Made by a program: the position numbers and the translations under genes. The notes under the pieces are model-generated. The model did no database searches. It saw only the letters and a list, made by a program, of their open reading frames with translations, and was not told the origin of the DNA. DNA of 7,187 nucleotides from Thermodesulfovibrionales bacterium (lineage in GTDB: Bacteria > Nitrospirota > Thermodesulfovibrionia > Thermodesulfovibrionales > SM23-35): contig JAKLQR010000212.1 of assembly GCA_022013235.1 (NCBI GenBank), positions 1 to 7,187 of the forward strand, read 5' to 3'. Below are positions 1 through 5,817 of this stretch, piece after piece; position 1 is the stretch's first letter; every line of letters starts with the position of its first letter.

Positions 1-94
1 CAGCGATGACCAGAGCAAGCAGGGGGCCGGGTGATATCCCCGCAACAAGTCCAAACAGTATGCCTGTAAACAAAAACGGCAAGGAATCAACCAT
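1..94 (-). CDS. LysE/RhtB-family exporter, N-terminal fragment (cut by window edge)
   Basis: The minus strand opens with ATG at 94 and reads for 31 codons to the window edge without a stop. The peptide is hydrophobic and contains GILFGLVAGISPGP followed by LLALVIA. This matches the first membrane helix and the S/TPGP motif at the start of LysE/RhtB transporters, inner-membrane proteins that export amino acids or other small metabolites. Only about the first 15% of a usual 200-residue protein is present, so the substrate cannot be inferred. An in-frame ATG at 121 would add nine residues; a TGA lies just upstream of it. Neither start has a convincing Shine-Dalgarno, and 94 was chosen because family members start only a few residues before the first helix. 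The gene is divergent from the iron-sulfur protein gene. Confidence 0.72.
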   Translation of the reverse strand, partial: MVDSLPFLFTGILFGLVAGISPGPLLALVIA

Positions 95-171
95 AATATA
101 ATACGTAGTATTGTAAACCATTGCTGTTCAAATATTCATGCATGCCCCGACGGATGAACTTTTCAGGGAAC

Positions 172-180
172 TGCTATAAT
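172..180 (+). promoter_or_regulatory. Extended -10 promoter for the iron-sulfur protein gene
   Basis: TGCTATAAT is a perfect TATAAT hexamer (175-180) with the TGn extension. It lies 33 bases before the ATG at 214, so transcription would start near 187. No good -35 hexamer is seen about 17 bases upstream, as is common for extended -10 promoters. A Shine-Dalgarno, AGAAAGGA (194-201 region), follows, with a rather long 12-base spacer to the ATG. Confidence 0.6.
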
Positions 181-213
181 TGTGTATATCATCAGAAAGG
201 ACAGTAATTTTTT

Positions 214-1029
214 ATGTGCGAGTTCTGCACGAAATACGGGGAAGGCCGGAAATGGTATGAAAATATTAGAAATTACACCGAAGAGGTTTTCCATCAGGTC
301 AACTCAGAAGAGCATCTGAGGGCCTATCTGCAGGATTTCTCCCGTTCGATCAGGGAGGGTACCGCCCAGGCCTATTCCTGGAAAAAACGCTTCCCCCGCA
401 TATACAATCTTATTGCGTATCCTCTTGTTACCAGGCATCTCAAAAAGACCCATTTCGGACAGATAGTCCCTGTAGAGGAGATCGAGAATATACTCGGACA
501 GTGCGCCTCAGTCGTCAGATTGCCATGTGTTTGCCGTAAAGTCACTGTGGGCGAAGAGAAACGTTATTGCCTCGGCGTCGGTATGGACCTTACAAAGATA
601 TTCCGGGACATTCCTGACGTCAGTGACTTTGAGCGGCTGACCAATGATGAGGCGAAAGCTTTTGTACGCCACCTTGATACAGAGGGTCAGACGCACAGCG
701 TCTGGACATTCAATACTCCCTTTATCGCGGCTGTCTGCAACTGCGATACGGACTGTATGGCCTACCGGGTCCAGATGACCATGGGCATCGGCAAGGTCAT
801 GTGGAAGGGTGAATATATTGCGCATATTGATCCTTTGCAATGTATCGGCTGCCGGGAATGCATGGGGCGGTGCTATTTCGGCGCTCTCGGCTATGACGGA
901 AAGAATGAAAAATGCGTTGTTGATCCTGTTCTATGCTACGGATGCGGCGTATGCCGAACGGTCTGTATGAATGATGCTATCAGTCTGTCCGATAGAAATA
1001 GTATCCCGGCAGGGGCCTGCAACTGGTAA
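214..1029 (+). CDS. Cysteine-rich 4Fe-4S ferredoxin-domain protein
   Basis: A soluble 271-residue protein with no signal peptide or membrane segment. The C-terminus carries a two-cluster ferredoxin domain: C210-IGC-REC-MGRC220 with a following aliphatic stretch, and C241-YGC-GVC-RTVC251. Each has the CxxCxxCxxxC spacing of a 4Fe-4S cluster, although the usual proline after the fourth Cys is absent from both. Upstream are further cysteine groups that this domain does not explain: C2/C5 (MCEFC), C97, C105/C107 (PCVCR), C119, and C175/C177/C181 (CNCDTDC), for 19 cysteines in all. The ferredoxin domain would carry electrons in the cytoplasm; the N-terminal 200 residues may hold another metal site or a partner interface. 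I have seen similar MCEFC-starting ferredoxin-like proteins in anaerobic sulfate reducers and Nitrospirota, but know no assigned function. The ATG at 214 gives the conserved-looking MCEFC start. The gene stands alone, with its own promoter. Confidence 0.88.
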   Translation: MCEFCTKYGEGRKWYENIRNYTEEVFHQVNSEEHLRAYLQDFSRSIREGTAQAYSWKKRFPRIYNLIAYPLVTRHLKKTHFGQIVPVEEIENILGQCASVVRLPCVCRKVTVGEEKRYCLGVGMDLTKIFRDIPDVSDFERLTNDEAKAFVRHLDTEGQTHSVWTFNTPFIAAVCNCDTDCMAYRVQMTMGIGKVMWKGEYIAHIDPLQCIGCRECMGRCYFGALGYDGKNEKCVVDPVLCYGCGVCRTVCMNDAISLSDRNSIPAGACNW

Positions 1030-1053
1030 AAGACAGTGTTATCCCGGAGTCAT

Positions 1054-1065
1054 TGCATGCATGCA
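1054..1065. repeat. 12-base alternating palindrome TGCATGCATGCA
   Basis: A perfect self-complementary, alternating purine-pyrimidine 12-mer lies just after the stop of the iron-sulfur protein gene. Its 9-base core CATGCATGC also occurs at 137-145, upstream of the same gene. A second short palindrome, ACAGGCCTGT, follows at 1071-1080, but no T-run on the plus strand makes either into a normal terminator. Function unknown; it may be chance. Confidence 0.4.
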
Positions 1066-1081
1066 GAGTTACAGGCCTGTC

Positions 1082-1113
1082 TAAAATAAATAATTCGAGG
1101 TATGAGAACCTCA
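1082..1113 (-). terminator. Probable intrinsic terminator of the leftward gene cluster
   Basis: Read on the minus strand, GAGGT (1112-1108), a six-base loop and ACCTC (1101-1097) form a five-pair stem. A possible U-G pair closes the base, and the A/T-rich, T-bearing stretch AATTATTTATTTTA follows directly (1095-1082). The stem overlaps the TGA stop of the ApgM-like gene. The stem is short and the tail is not a pure T-run, so it is a moderate rather than strong terminator. Confidence 0.42.
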
Positions 1114-2337
1114 GGGATACATATCGATTTTCGACCGGATAAAATAGTCCATCAATTTGTGTCCTTCATCAAAAACAAGGATGTCATCCCTTTCGGAGAT
1201 CGATTCGTCAAACCCTTGTTTTCTGTTCTTCTTCTGCATCCGGCTGTCATATATCACAAAAGGCACAGGTTCATCGGTGTGCGTTCTCACCTCAATCGGA
1301 GTTGCATGGTCGGGGAGTATGAGTATCCTGAAGTCACCGAAAGACTCCATCCTTTTCACCACGGTGCCGACGACAAGCTTGTCGAAATCTTCAATTGCCC
1401 TGATCTTATCCTGATATTTTCCGGAATGCCCGGCCTCGTCCGGCGCCTCGACGTGAATATACGCGATGTCCACCCGTTCGAGGGCTTTCAGTGCAGCCTC
1501 TGCTTTCCCGACATAGTTCGTATCAAGATACCCGGTAATGCCAGGGACCTGCAGTATTTCGAATCCGGCAGAAATGCCGAGCCCCCTCATGAGGTCGACA
1601 GCCGAAACCAGGGCGCCTTCGAGAGAGTATTTCTGCCTGAATGTCGGGAGGTTCAGTTTTTTCCCCTGTCCCCAGAACCAGATGCTGTTCGCAGGTTTTT
1701 TCCCGCCTTTCCGTCTTTTTCTGTTGACAGGATGTCCTTCAAGGACACCTGCTGCCTTCAGCATCAGGTCCCGCAAAACATCTTCATCGTCCCCGACAGG
1801 GAGATAGTCTGCAATTTCCTTCCCCGTGATGTCGTGCGGCGGAGTGCATTCGATTTGAGAGGCCCCGGAAGACCATACCATGATATGGCGGTAACTGACT
1901 CCCGGATAGAAGCGGATATCTTCAGAACCTAAATCCTCATTGATATCCAGAATGAGTTCTTTCGCCTCCTCTGTAGTAATGTGATCACTGCTGTAATCTT
2001 CCATTACCGCCTTTGTTTTTGCTTTGTTGTATTTCAGCGTCACAAGGTTGCAACGGTATGCGACATCATCATCTTTCAGTGCTATCCCCATGCTGGCAGC
2101 TTCGAGAGGAGCCCTGCCGGAATAATATTCCTCAGGATTGTAACCGAGTATGTTCAGGTTTGCCACATCGGAGCCGGGTTGAAACCCCGGTGGAATAGTG
2201 CTGATTTTTCCTATGATACCTTCGCGGACCAGCCTGTCCATGTTCGGGGTAGATGACTGTTGCAGCGGGGTCTTGCCTTTCAGCTCTTTGAGTGGTCTGT
2301 CTGCCATTCCGTCGCCAATAATAACAAGGTATTTCAT
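1111..2337 (-). CDS. apgM: ApgM-family cofactor-independent phosphoglycerate mutase; proposed homoserine kinase
   Basis: A 408-residue cytoplasmic metalloenzyme of the alkaline phosphatase superfamily, archaeal-type (ApgM) branch, of normal length. Visible metal and catalytic motifs: D9 in IGDGMAD, S56 in QPGSDVANLNILGY (the phosphorylated serine in this superfamily), D300 and H304 in EAPDEAGHSG, D343-H344 in LPDHATP, and H353 in RTHTDEPVPF. The family converts 3-phosphoglycerate to 2-phosphoglycerate. One bacterial branch has instead been proposed as a stand-in homoserine kinase because it lies beside threonine genes; here it is two genes after hom, which favours that role by inference. The start was placed at ATG 2337, not at the in-frame TTG at 2364: AAGGGA (2347-2342) sits just upstream and MKYLVIIGDGMADRP is the usual family N-terminus. 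It is the last gene of the leftward run, 149 bases after its neighbour, so it may also have its own promoter. Confidence 0.9.
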   Translation of the reverse strand: MKYLVIIGDGMADRPLKELKGKTPLQQSSTPNMDRLVREGIIGKISTIPPGFQPGSDVANLNILGYNPEEYYSGRAPLEAASMGIALKDDDVAYRCNLVTLKYNKAKTKAVMEDYSSDHITTEEAKELILDINEDLGSEDIRFYPGVSYRHIMVWSSGASQIECTPPHDITGKEIADYLPVGDDEDVLRDLMLKAAGVLEGHPVNRKRRKGGKKPANSIWFWGQGKKLNLPTFRQKYSLEGALVSAVDLMRGLGISAGFEILQVPGITGYLDTNYVGKAEAALKALERVDIAYIHVEAPDEAGHSGKYQDKIRAIEDFDKLVVGTVVKRMESFGDFRILILPDHATPIEVRTHTDEPVPFVIYDSRMQKKNRKQGFDESISERDDILVFDEGHKLMDYFIRSKIDMYP

Positions 2338-2413
2338 GCTGTCCCTTCTCTTTGCATTCTGCAATATTTACACTAAAACGTCTCCTTAAATGATCTGATG
2401 CTTATGGAAAGTA

Positions 2414-2450
2414 ACTATACCATTTTACTGCAAAATAGCCTTAATTGAAA
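2414..2450 (-). promoter_or_regulatory. Possible internal promoter before the ApgM-like gene
   Basis: The 149-base gap between the E1-like gene and the ApgM-like gene is A/T-rich. It holds two good -10 hexamers on the minus strand: TAAAAT (2427-2422), with a weak TTTCAA -35 (2450-2445) at 17 bases, and TATAGT (2419-2414), with no clear -35. Either would give an untranslated leader of about 70-80 bases. The -35 matches are poor, so this is tentative. Confidence 0.3.
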
Positions 2451-2486
2451 GGAATGGGTTATCAGGGAAAGCTTGCTGTGATAAGG

Positions 2487-3233
2487 TTATCGTCCGCATG
2501 CCGTGCAGTGAGGGTTAATCGGAACGCGTACTTTTCTGAACGAAACCTTCAGCGCGTCGTAAATCAGGAGATGGCCTTTCAGGCTCTCTCCCAAGCTGAG
2601 TATGAGCTTTAGTACCTCAGTTGCCTGAAGCGAACCGACTACCCCTGGCAGGGCGCCGAGGATACCGTCTTCATGAGCAGGGAACGCATCGTGCGGCGGA
2701 GGGGCCTCGAAGAGACAGCGGTAGCAGGGTCCTTCTCCGGGGATTACCACTGAAACCTGTCCTTCGAATTTAAATACCGCTCCCGTGACCAGGGGTTTCC
2801 CGACCGCAACGCAGGTATCATTGACGAGAAACCGCGTGGGGAAATTGTCGCTGCAGTCAACGATGATATCGTATGATTTTATAAGATCATGGATGTTTTG
2901 TTCCGAGAGTCTTTGCTGTATGGGAACGACAGTGACGTCCGGGTTCAGTGTTTCAAGGGTTTTCCTGGCCGACAGGACTTTGGGCTGTCCGATTGTTTCC
3001 GTGTTGTGGACTATCTGACGCTGGAGGTTGCCGAGGTTGACCGTGTCGTCGTCGATAAGGGCTATCGTCCCGACCCCTGCAGCTGCCAGATAATACCCGG
3101 CAGCAGAGGCGAGCCCTCCGGCGCCTACAACGAGAACCCTGGCCTGTAAGAGTTTGTGCTGTCCTTCTTCCCCGACCTCGGGCAGGATTATGTGCCTGTG
3201 ATACCGACGGAGCTGGTCATCTGAGAGTCTCAT
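2487..3233 (-). CDS. MoeB/ThiF/HesA-family E1-like adenylyltransferase
   Basis: A 248-residue cytoplasmic E1-like enzyme, the usual size for MoeB/ThiF. These enzymes adenylate the C-terminal glycine of small ubiquitin-like sulfur carriers (MoaD, ThiS). The N-terminus, LSDDQLRRYHRHIILPEVGEE, is typical and fixes the ATG at 3233, although no good ribosome site precedes it. ATP-site residues are present: R13, GAGGLAS (37-43), D61, R72 in NLQRQ, K85 in IGQPKV, and D129 in DCSDNFPTR; these match the MoeB set with a one-residue offset. Two CxxC pairs (C170/C173 and C243/C246) should bind zinc. The catalytic cysteine normally found just before the GVLG motif is missing: the segment reads FPAHEDGILGALPG, with A186 at that place. 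The gene starts 14 bases after the hom stop, so the two are very probably co-transcribed. The substrate carrier is unknown; molybdopterin, thiamine or homocysteine synthesis are all possible. Confidence 0.9.
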   Translation of the reverse strand: MRLSDDQLRRYHRHIILPEVGEEGQHKLLQARVLVVGAGGLASAAGYYLAAAGVGTIALIDDDTVNLGNLQRQIVHNTETIGQPKVLSARKTLETLNPDVTVVPIQQRLSEQNIHDLIKSYDIIVDCSDNFPTRFLVNDTCVAVGKPLVTGAVFKFEGQVSVVIPGEGPCYRCLFEAPPPHDAFPAHEDGILGALPGVVGSLQATEVLKLILSLGESLKGHLLIYDALKVSFRKVRVPINPHCTACGR

Positions 3234-3247
3234 GAAAGATATTCAGA

Positions 3248-4546
3248 TCAGGTCTCTTCTTTTCCTTCCACCCTGATCATACAGGTCGGGCCCGTTACTA
3301 CCTGCAAAGTATCGATTTCTGCGATTGCCTGTCTCACGTCTTTCTCCTTTGCCTCGTGCGTAAGCACTACAAGGGGAACCGCTTCGCCGATCCTTCTGCC
3401 TTTCTGTATGACCGATGTGATACTGATGTTGTATTTGCCGAGGATGCCTGAAATTTTTGAGAGGACACCCGGCTTGTCGAGGGCGGAGAATCTGAAGTAA
3501 TACCTGGATACAATATCATCTATCTTTCTTATCCTGGCTTCTCCGGTGAACTCTGGTATCGTAGGAACCCTGCCGACCGAATTTTTTTGAATATTTCTTG
3601 CAATATCCACGATGTCGCTTGCTACGGCGCTTCCGGTGGGGATGGAACCCGCGCCTCTTCCATAGTACATGGTTGAGCCCGTTGCATCTCCTTCAACGTA
3701 GATTGCATTAAAGGGGCCATCGACCTTCGCGATCAGATAGTCTTTCGGGAGCATGGTAGGATGGACCCTGAGTTCAATATCCCCATTCGTTTCTTTTGTG
3801 ATAGCAAGCAGTTTTACCTTATACCCGAATTCTGTTGCAAAGGCGATGTCCTGCGCAGAGATTTTTGAAATCCCCTCGATGTGGACTGAGCTATACGAGA
3901 GAGGGATGCCATAGGCAAGGGTGGCGAGGATCGTGAGCTTATGGGCAGTGTCGATCCCTTCTATATCGAATGTCGGATCTGCTTCCGCATATCCCAGTTT
4001 CTGGGCCTCTTTGAGCGCATCGGCAAATTCTACATCCTCATCAGTCATCTTCGTGAGGATATAATTCGATGTGCCGTTGATTATCCCATAGATCGCCTTG
4101 ATCCTGTTCGCAACGAGTCCTTCCTTCATGACTTTTATGATAGGAATCGCCCCGGCCACTGATGCTTCAAATCCGACCTCAACCCCGGCTTTGCGCGCTG
4201 CCTGAAAGATTTCGGTCCCTTCGGTAGCAAGCAGGGCTTTATTGGCTGTTACCACATGCTTCCCGTTCTGGATCGCCTTAAGGATGAAATCCTTGGCCGG
4301 TCTTATCCCCCCTATCAGTTCGACAACGATCTGAATCTCGGGGTCATTGAAGACCGTGTTCACATCTGTCGTGAGTACTCCGTCCGGAACCGGAAAGCCC
4401 CTGTCTGTCGTGATGTCAAGATCGGCAATCCTTTTCAGATTTATCGCGAATCCTGCCCGTCTCTGAATGACCTCTTTATTTTCGAGGAGTACCCTGGCGG
4501 TACCGCTGCCGACAATCCCAAACCCTATGATACCGACGTTAATCAT
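3248..4546 (-). CDS. hom: Homoserine dehydrogenase with C-terminal ACT domain
   Basis: A 432-residue protein, normal for the ACT-bearing form of this enzyme. It reduces aspartate 4-semialdehyde to homoserine with NAD(P)H, at the branch point to threonine, methionine and isoleucine. The N-terminal Rossmann motif is GIIGFGIVGSG (5-15). Catalytic-domain signatures are ANKALLA with K103, GIINGTSNYIL (154-164), YAEADPTFDIEGIDTAHKL with the active-site K203, and GRGAGSIPTGSAVASD (296-311). Residues from about 350 to 425 (YYFRFSALDKPGVLSKISGILG onward) form an ACT domain, which in this family usually gives feedback control by threonine. The ATG at 4546 has a good Shine-Dalgarno, AAAGGTG (4561-4555), eight bases upstream. 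It follows lipA by 126 bases and is closely followed by the E1-like gene. Confidence 0.96.
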   Translation of the reverse strand: MINVGIIGFGIVGSGTARVLLENKEVIQRRAGFAINLKRIADLDITTDRGFPVPDGVLTTDVNTVFNDPEIQIVVELIGGIRPAKDFILKAIQNGKHVVTANKALLATEGTEIFQAARKAGVEVGFEASVAGAIPIIKVMKEGLVANRIKAIYGIINGTSNYILTKMTDEDVEFADALKEAQKLGYAEADPTFDIEGIDTAHKLTILATLAYGIPLSYSSVHIEGISKISAQDIAFATEFGYKVKLLAITKETNGDIELRVHPTMLPKDYLIAKVDGPFNAIYVEGDATGSTMYYGRGAGSIPTGSAVASDIVDIARNIQKNSVGRVPTIPEFTGEARIRKIDDIVSRYYFRFSALDKPGVLSKISGILGKYNISITSVIQKGRRIGEAVPLVVLTHEAKEKDVRQAIAEIDTLQVVTGPTCMIRVEGKEET

Positions 4547-4641
4547 TTCTTCAGCACCTTTCTTATACTTTTTGAAGCCTGCCTGATTTTCTGTTCATTC
4601 TCCTGATTCCCCGCGCAGAAACCTGCTCTCCATCCAGCCAT
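4543..4641 (-). other. Possible small ORF coupled to hom (32 codons, or 51 if begun at 4698)
   Basis: The gap between lipA and hom is open in one frame. From ATG 4641 it encodes 32 residues with a lysine-rich end (SKSIRKVLKK); an earlier in-frame ATG at 4698, inside the lipA 3' end, would give 51. Its TGA (4545-4543) overlaps the hom ATG as ATGA, the arrangement used for translational coupling. There is no strong ribosome site, and the peptide is not rich in threonine or isoleucine codons as an attenuator leader would be. A TATAAT (4647-4642) directly precedes the shorter start, so the region may simply hold a hom promoter. I recognise no homologue, and an open frame of this length could be chance. 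Confidence 0.2.
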
Positions 4642-4672
4642 ATTATAACTCTTCGTCCTGGTATTCGTATTC

Positions 4673-5512
4673 TTAATTATAATACATCTCCTCAGCATTC
4701 ATCGAACTTCTCACCTGCGGAGCAGAAGCAACAAATTTAAACCCCAGAGAGAGTGCGGTAATCCGGAGGCTTTCGAACATATCCGGGGATATATATTCAA
4801 CCACGGGAAGCTTCAGCCTTGAAGGCCGGAGATACTGGCCGATGGTAAGCAGTTCGCAGCCTGCATTCCGCAGATCTTTGAGGACCTGGATCACCTCATC
4901 GATTTCTTCTCCAAGACCGAGCATGAGCCCTGATTTCGTGTATGTGCCAGGTGATGTTTTTTTGACATATTCAAGAACGCGCAGGGAGCGAGTATAGTTG
5001 GCAAGCGGCCTGACAGAGGGATAAAGGCGGGGAACTGTTTCAATATTGTGGTTGAATACGTCCGGTTTCGAATGCATGACTACCTCAAGACTGTTCAGGT
5101 CTCCTCTGAAATCAGGCGTGAGGATTTCCACTTTTGCCTGTGGCAGAGAGCTTCTGATATGAGAGACGGTCGCGGCAAAATGGCCTGCACCGCCGTCATG
5201 GAGATCATCACGGGTTACCGAGGTTATCACAACGTAACGGAGGCCCATCTCCTTTGCGGCCATTGCGACCCTTGCGGGTTCTTCCCGGTCAGGAGGGTCC
5301 GGGGCTGATGAGTCAACGGCGCAGAACCCGCAGTTCCTTGTGCACTTTGACCCAAGGATCATAAACGCAGCGGTTGGCCGTGAGAAGCATTCACCAACGT
5401 TGGGACATCGTGCCTCTTCACAGACAGTCGAGAGCCTGAAACTCCTCAGGAGTCGTTTCGTATTGTGAACTCCCCTGTGATCGTTGTTTCTGAGCCACTC
5501 CGGCAGTCTCAA
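4673..5512 (-). CDS. lipA: Lipoyl synthase (radical SAM)
   Basis: LipA inserts two sulfur atoms at C6 and C8 of octanoyl groups on lipoyl-dependent proteins (2-oxoacid dehydrogenases, glycine cleavage H protein) by radical SAM chemistry. Both cluster sites are visible. The auxiliary 4Fe-4S site is CEEARCPNVGEC, with a serine ligand in the C-terminal RSSMNAEE segment; the radical SAM site is CTRNCGFC. TSVTRDDLHDGGAGHF, TPDFRGD and NHNIETVPRLYPSVRP are further LipA signatures. I chose the TTG at 5512: CGGAG lies six bases upstream, and the protein then begins LRLPEWLR, the usual LipA opening, giving 279 residues. A GTG at 5596 would add 28 residues of atypical, A/T-rich-coded sequence and lacks a clear ribosome site; a GTG at 5551 is a third option. 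The gene leads the leftward run and is divergent from the aminotransferase. No lipB is in view. Confidence 0.95.
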   Translation of the reverse strand: MRLPEWLRNNDHRGVHNTKRLLRSFRLSTVCEEARCPNVGECFSRPTAAFMILGSKCTRNCGFCAVDSSAPDPPDREEPARVAMAAKEMGLRYVVITSVTRDDLHDGGAGHFAATVSHIRSSLPQAKVEILTPDFRGDLNSLEVVMHSKPDVFNHNIETVPRLYPSVRPLANYTRSLRVLEYVKKTSPGTYTKSGLMLGLGEEIDEVIQVLKDLRNAGCELLTIGQYLRPSRLKLPVVEYISPDMFESLRITALSLGFKFVASAPQVRSSMNAEEMYYN

Positions 5513-5518
5513 GTCACA

Positions 5519-5523
5519 CTCCG
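5519..5523 (-). promoter_or_regulatory. Shine-Dalgarno that supports the TTG start of lipA
   Basis: CGGAG on the minus strand is followed by a six-base spacer and TTG at 5512-5510. It is the best ribosome site before lipA and is the main reason for preferring this start over the upstream GTG codons. Confidence 0.5.
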
Positions 5524-5603
5524 TATCGGTTTTATGGTTTCCACAGTTCACGATGTTTCCCCGGTTTGCTCTGTTATTTAAAAATAAATCAGTCACAGCA
5601 AAC

Positions 5604-5616
5604 CCCGGAAACCGGG
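5604..5616. repeat. Short perfect hairpin CCCGG-AAA-CCGGG upstream of lipA
   Basis: Five G/C pairs around a three-base loop would form in the lipA leader if transcription starts near 5622. It lacks a T-run on the minus strand, so it is not a terminator. It could shape the leader or be incidental. Confidence 0.35.
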
Positions 5617-5628
5617 TATGGTCAATTA

Positions 5629-5657
5629 AAAATAAAGGATGTGCCGGACTTTGTCAA
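5629..5657 (-). promoter_or_regulatory. Probable sigma-70 promoter for lipA
   Basis: On the minus strand a perfect TTGACA (5657-5652) is followed after exactly 17 bases by TATTTT (5634-5629), four of six matches to TATAAT. Transcription would start near 5622, leaving a leader of about 110 bases to the TTG start, or about 26 to the GTG at 5596. A second TTGACA (5684-5679) lies 27 bases further upstream but has no matching -10. Confidence 0.5.
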
Positions 5658-5762
5658 ACAGTGAAGAACTTATATGCCTGTCAATCCCGAACTTTTCTCT
5701 TGTGAACTTCCTTTTTCAAATGGTATTCTGTTTTTATGTGCTGGAAACAGCCTTTAATAGTT

Positions 5763-5790
5763 CTGAGTATCCTTTGCGAGAGGGATTCAG
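5763..5790. repeat. Imperfect inverted repeat in the aminotransferase leader
   Basis: CTGA-GT-ATCC and GGATTCAG flank a ten-base centre, giving an eight-pair stem interrupted by a two-base bulge. It lies 28 bases before the aminotransferase ATG. The size would suit either an operator for a dimeric regulator or an RNA stem in the leader; the sequence does not decide. No strong plus-strand promoter is evident in 5600-5800; TTGTGA and TATTCT near 5700-5730 are only a weak candidate pair. Confidence 0.3.
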
Positions 5791-5817
5791 AGAACAGAAA
5801 ACAAACAGGATGATACG

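Noticed and set aside
1102..1932. Long plus-strand open frame of 276 codons opposite the ApgM-like gene
   Set aside because: It is fully antisense to a gene with clear family motifs, has no ribosome site, and encodes no recognisable domain. It is a shadow frame.
2338..2364. Extended N-terminus of the ApgM-like protein from the TTG at 2364
   Set aside because: The nine extra residues lie over the ribosome site of the ATG at 2337, and family members begin at MKYLVIIGDGMADRP.
2457..2491. Possible terminator hairpin TTATCA/TGATAA after the E1-like gene
   Set aside because: The stem is six weak A/T-rich pairs with a 14-base loop, and no T-run follows on the minus strand. The repeated GGTTATC beside it does not improve it.
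4547..4672. Threonine-type attenuator or riboswitch before hom
   Set aside because: The open frame lacks runs of threonine or isoleucine codons, and no terminator/antiterminator pair or known aptamer pattern could be seen.
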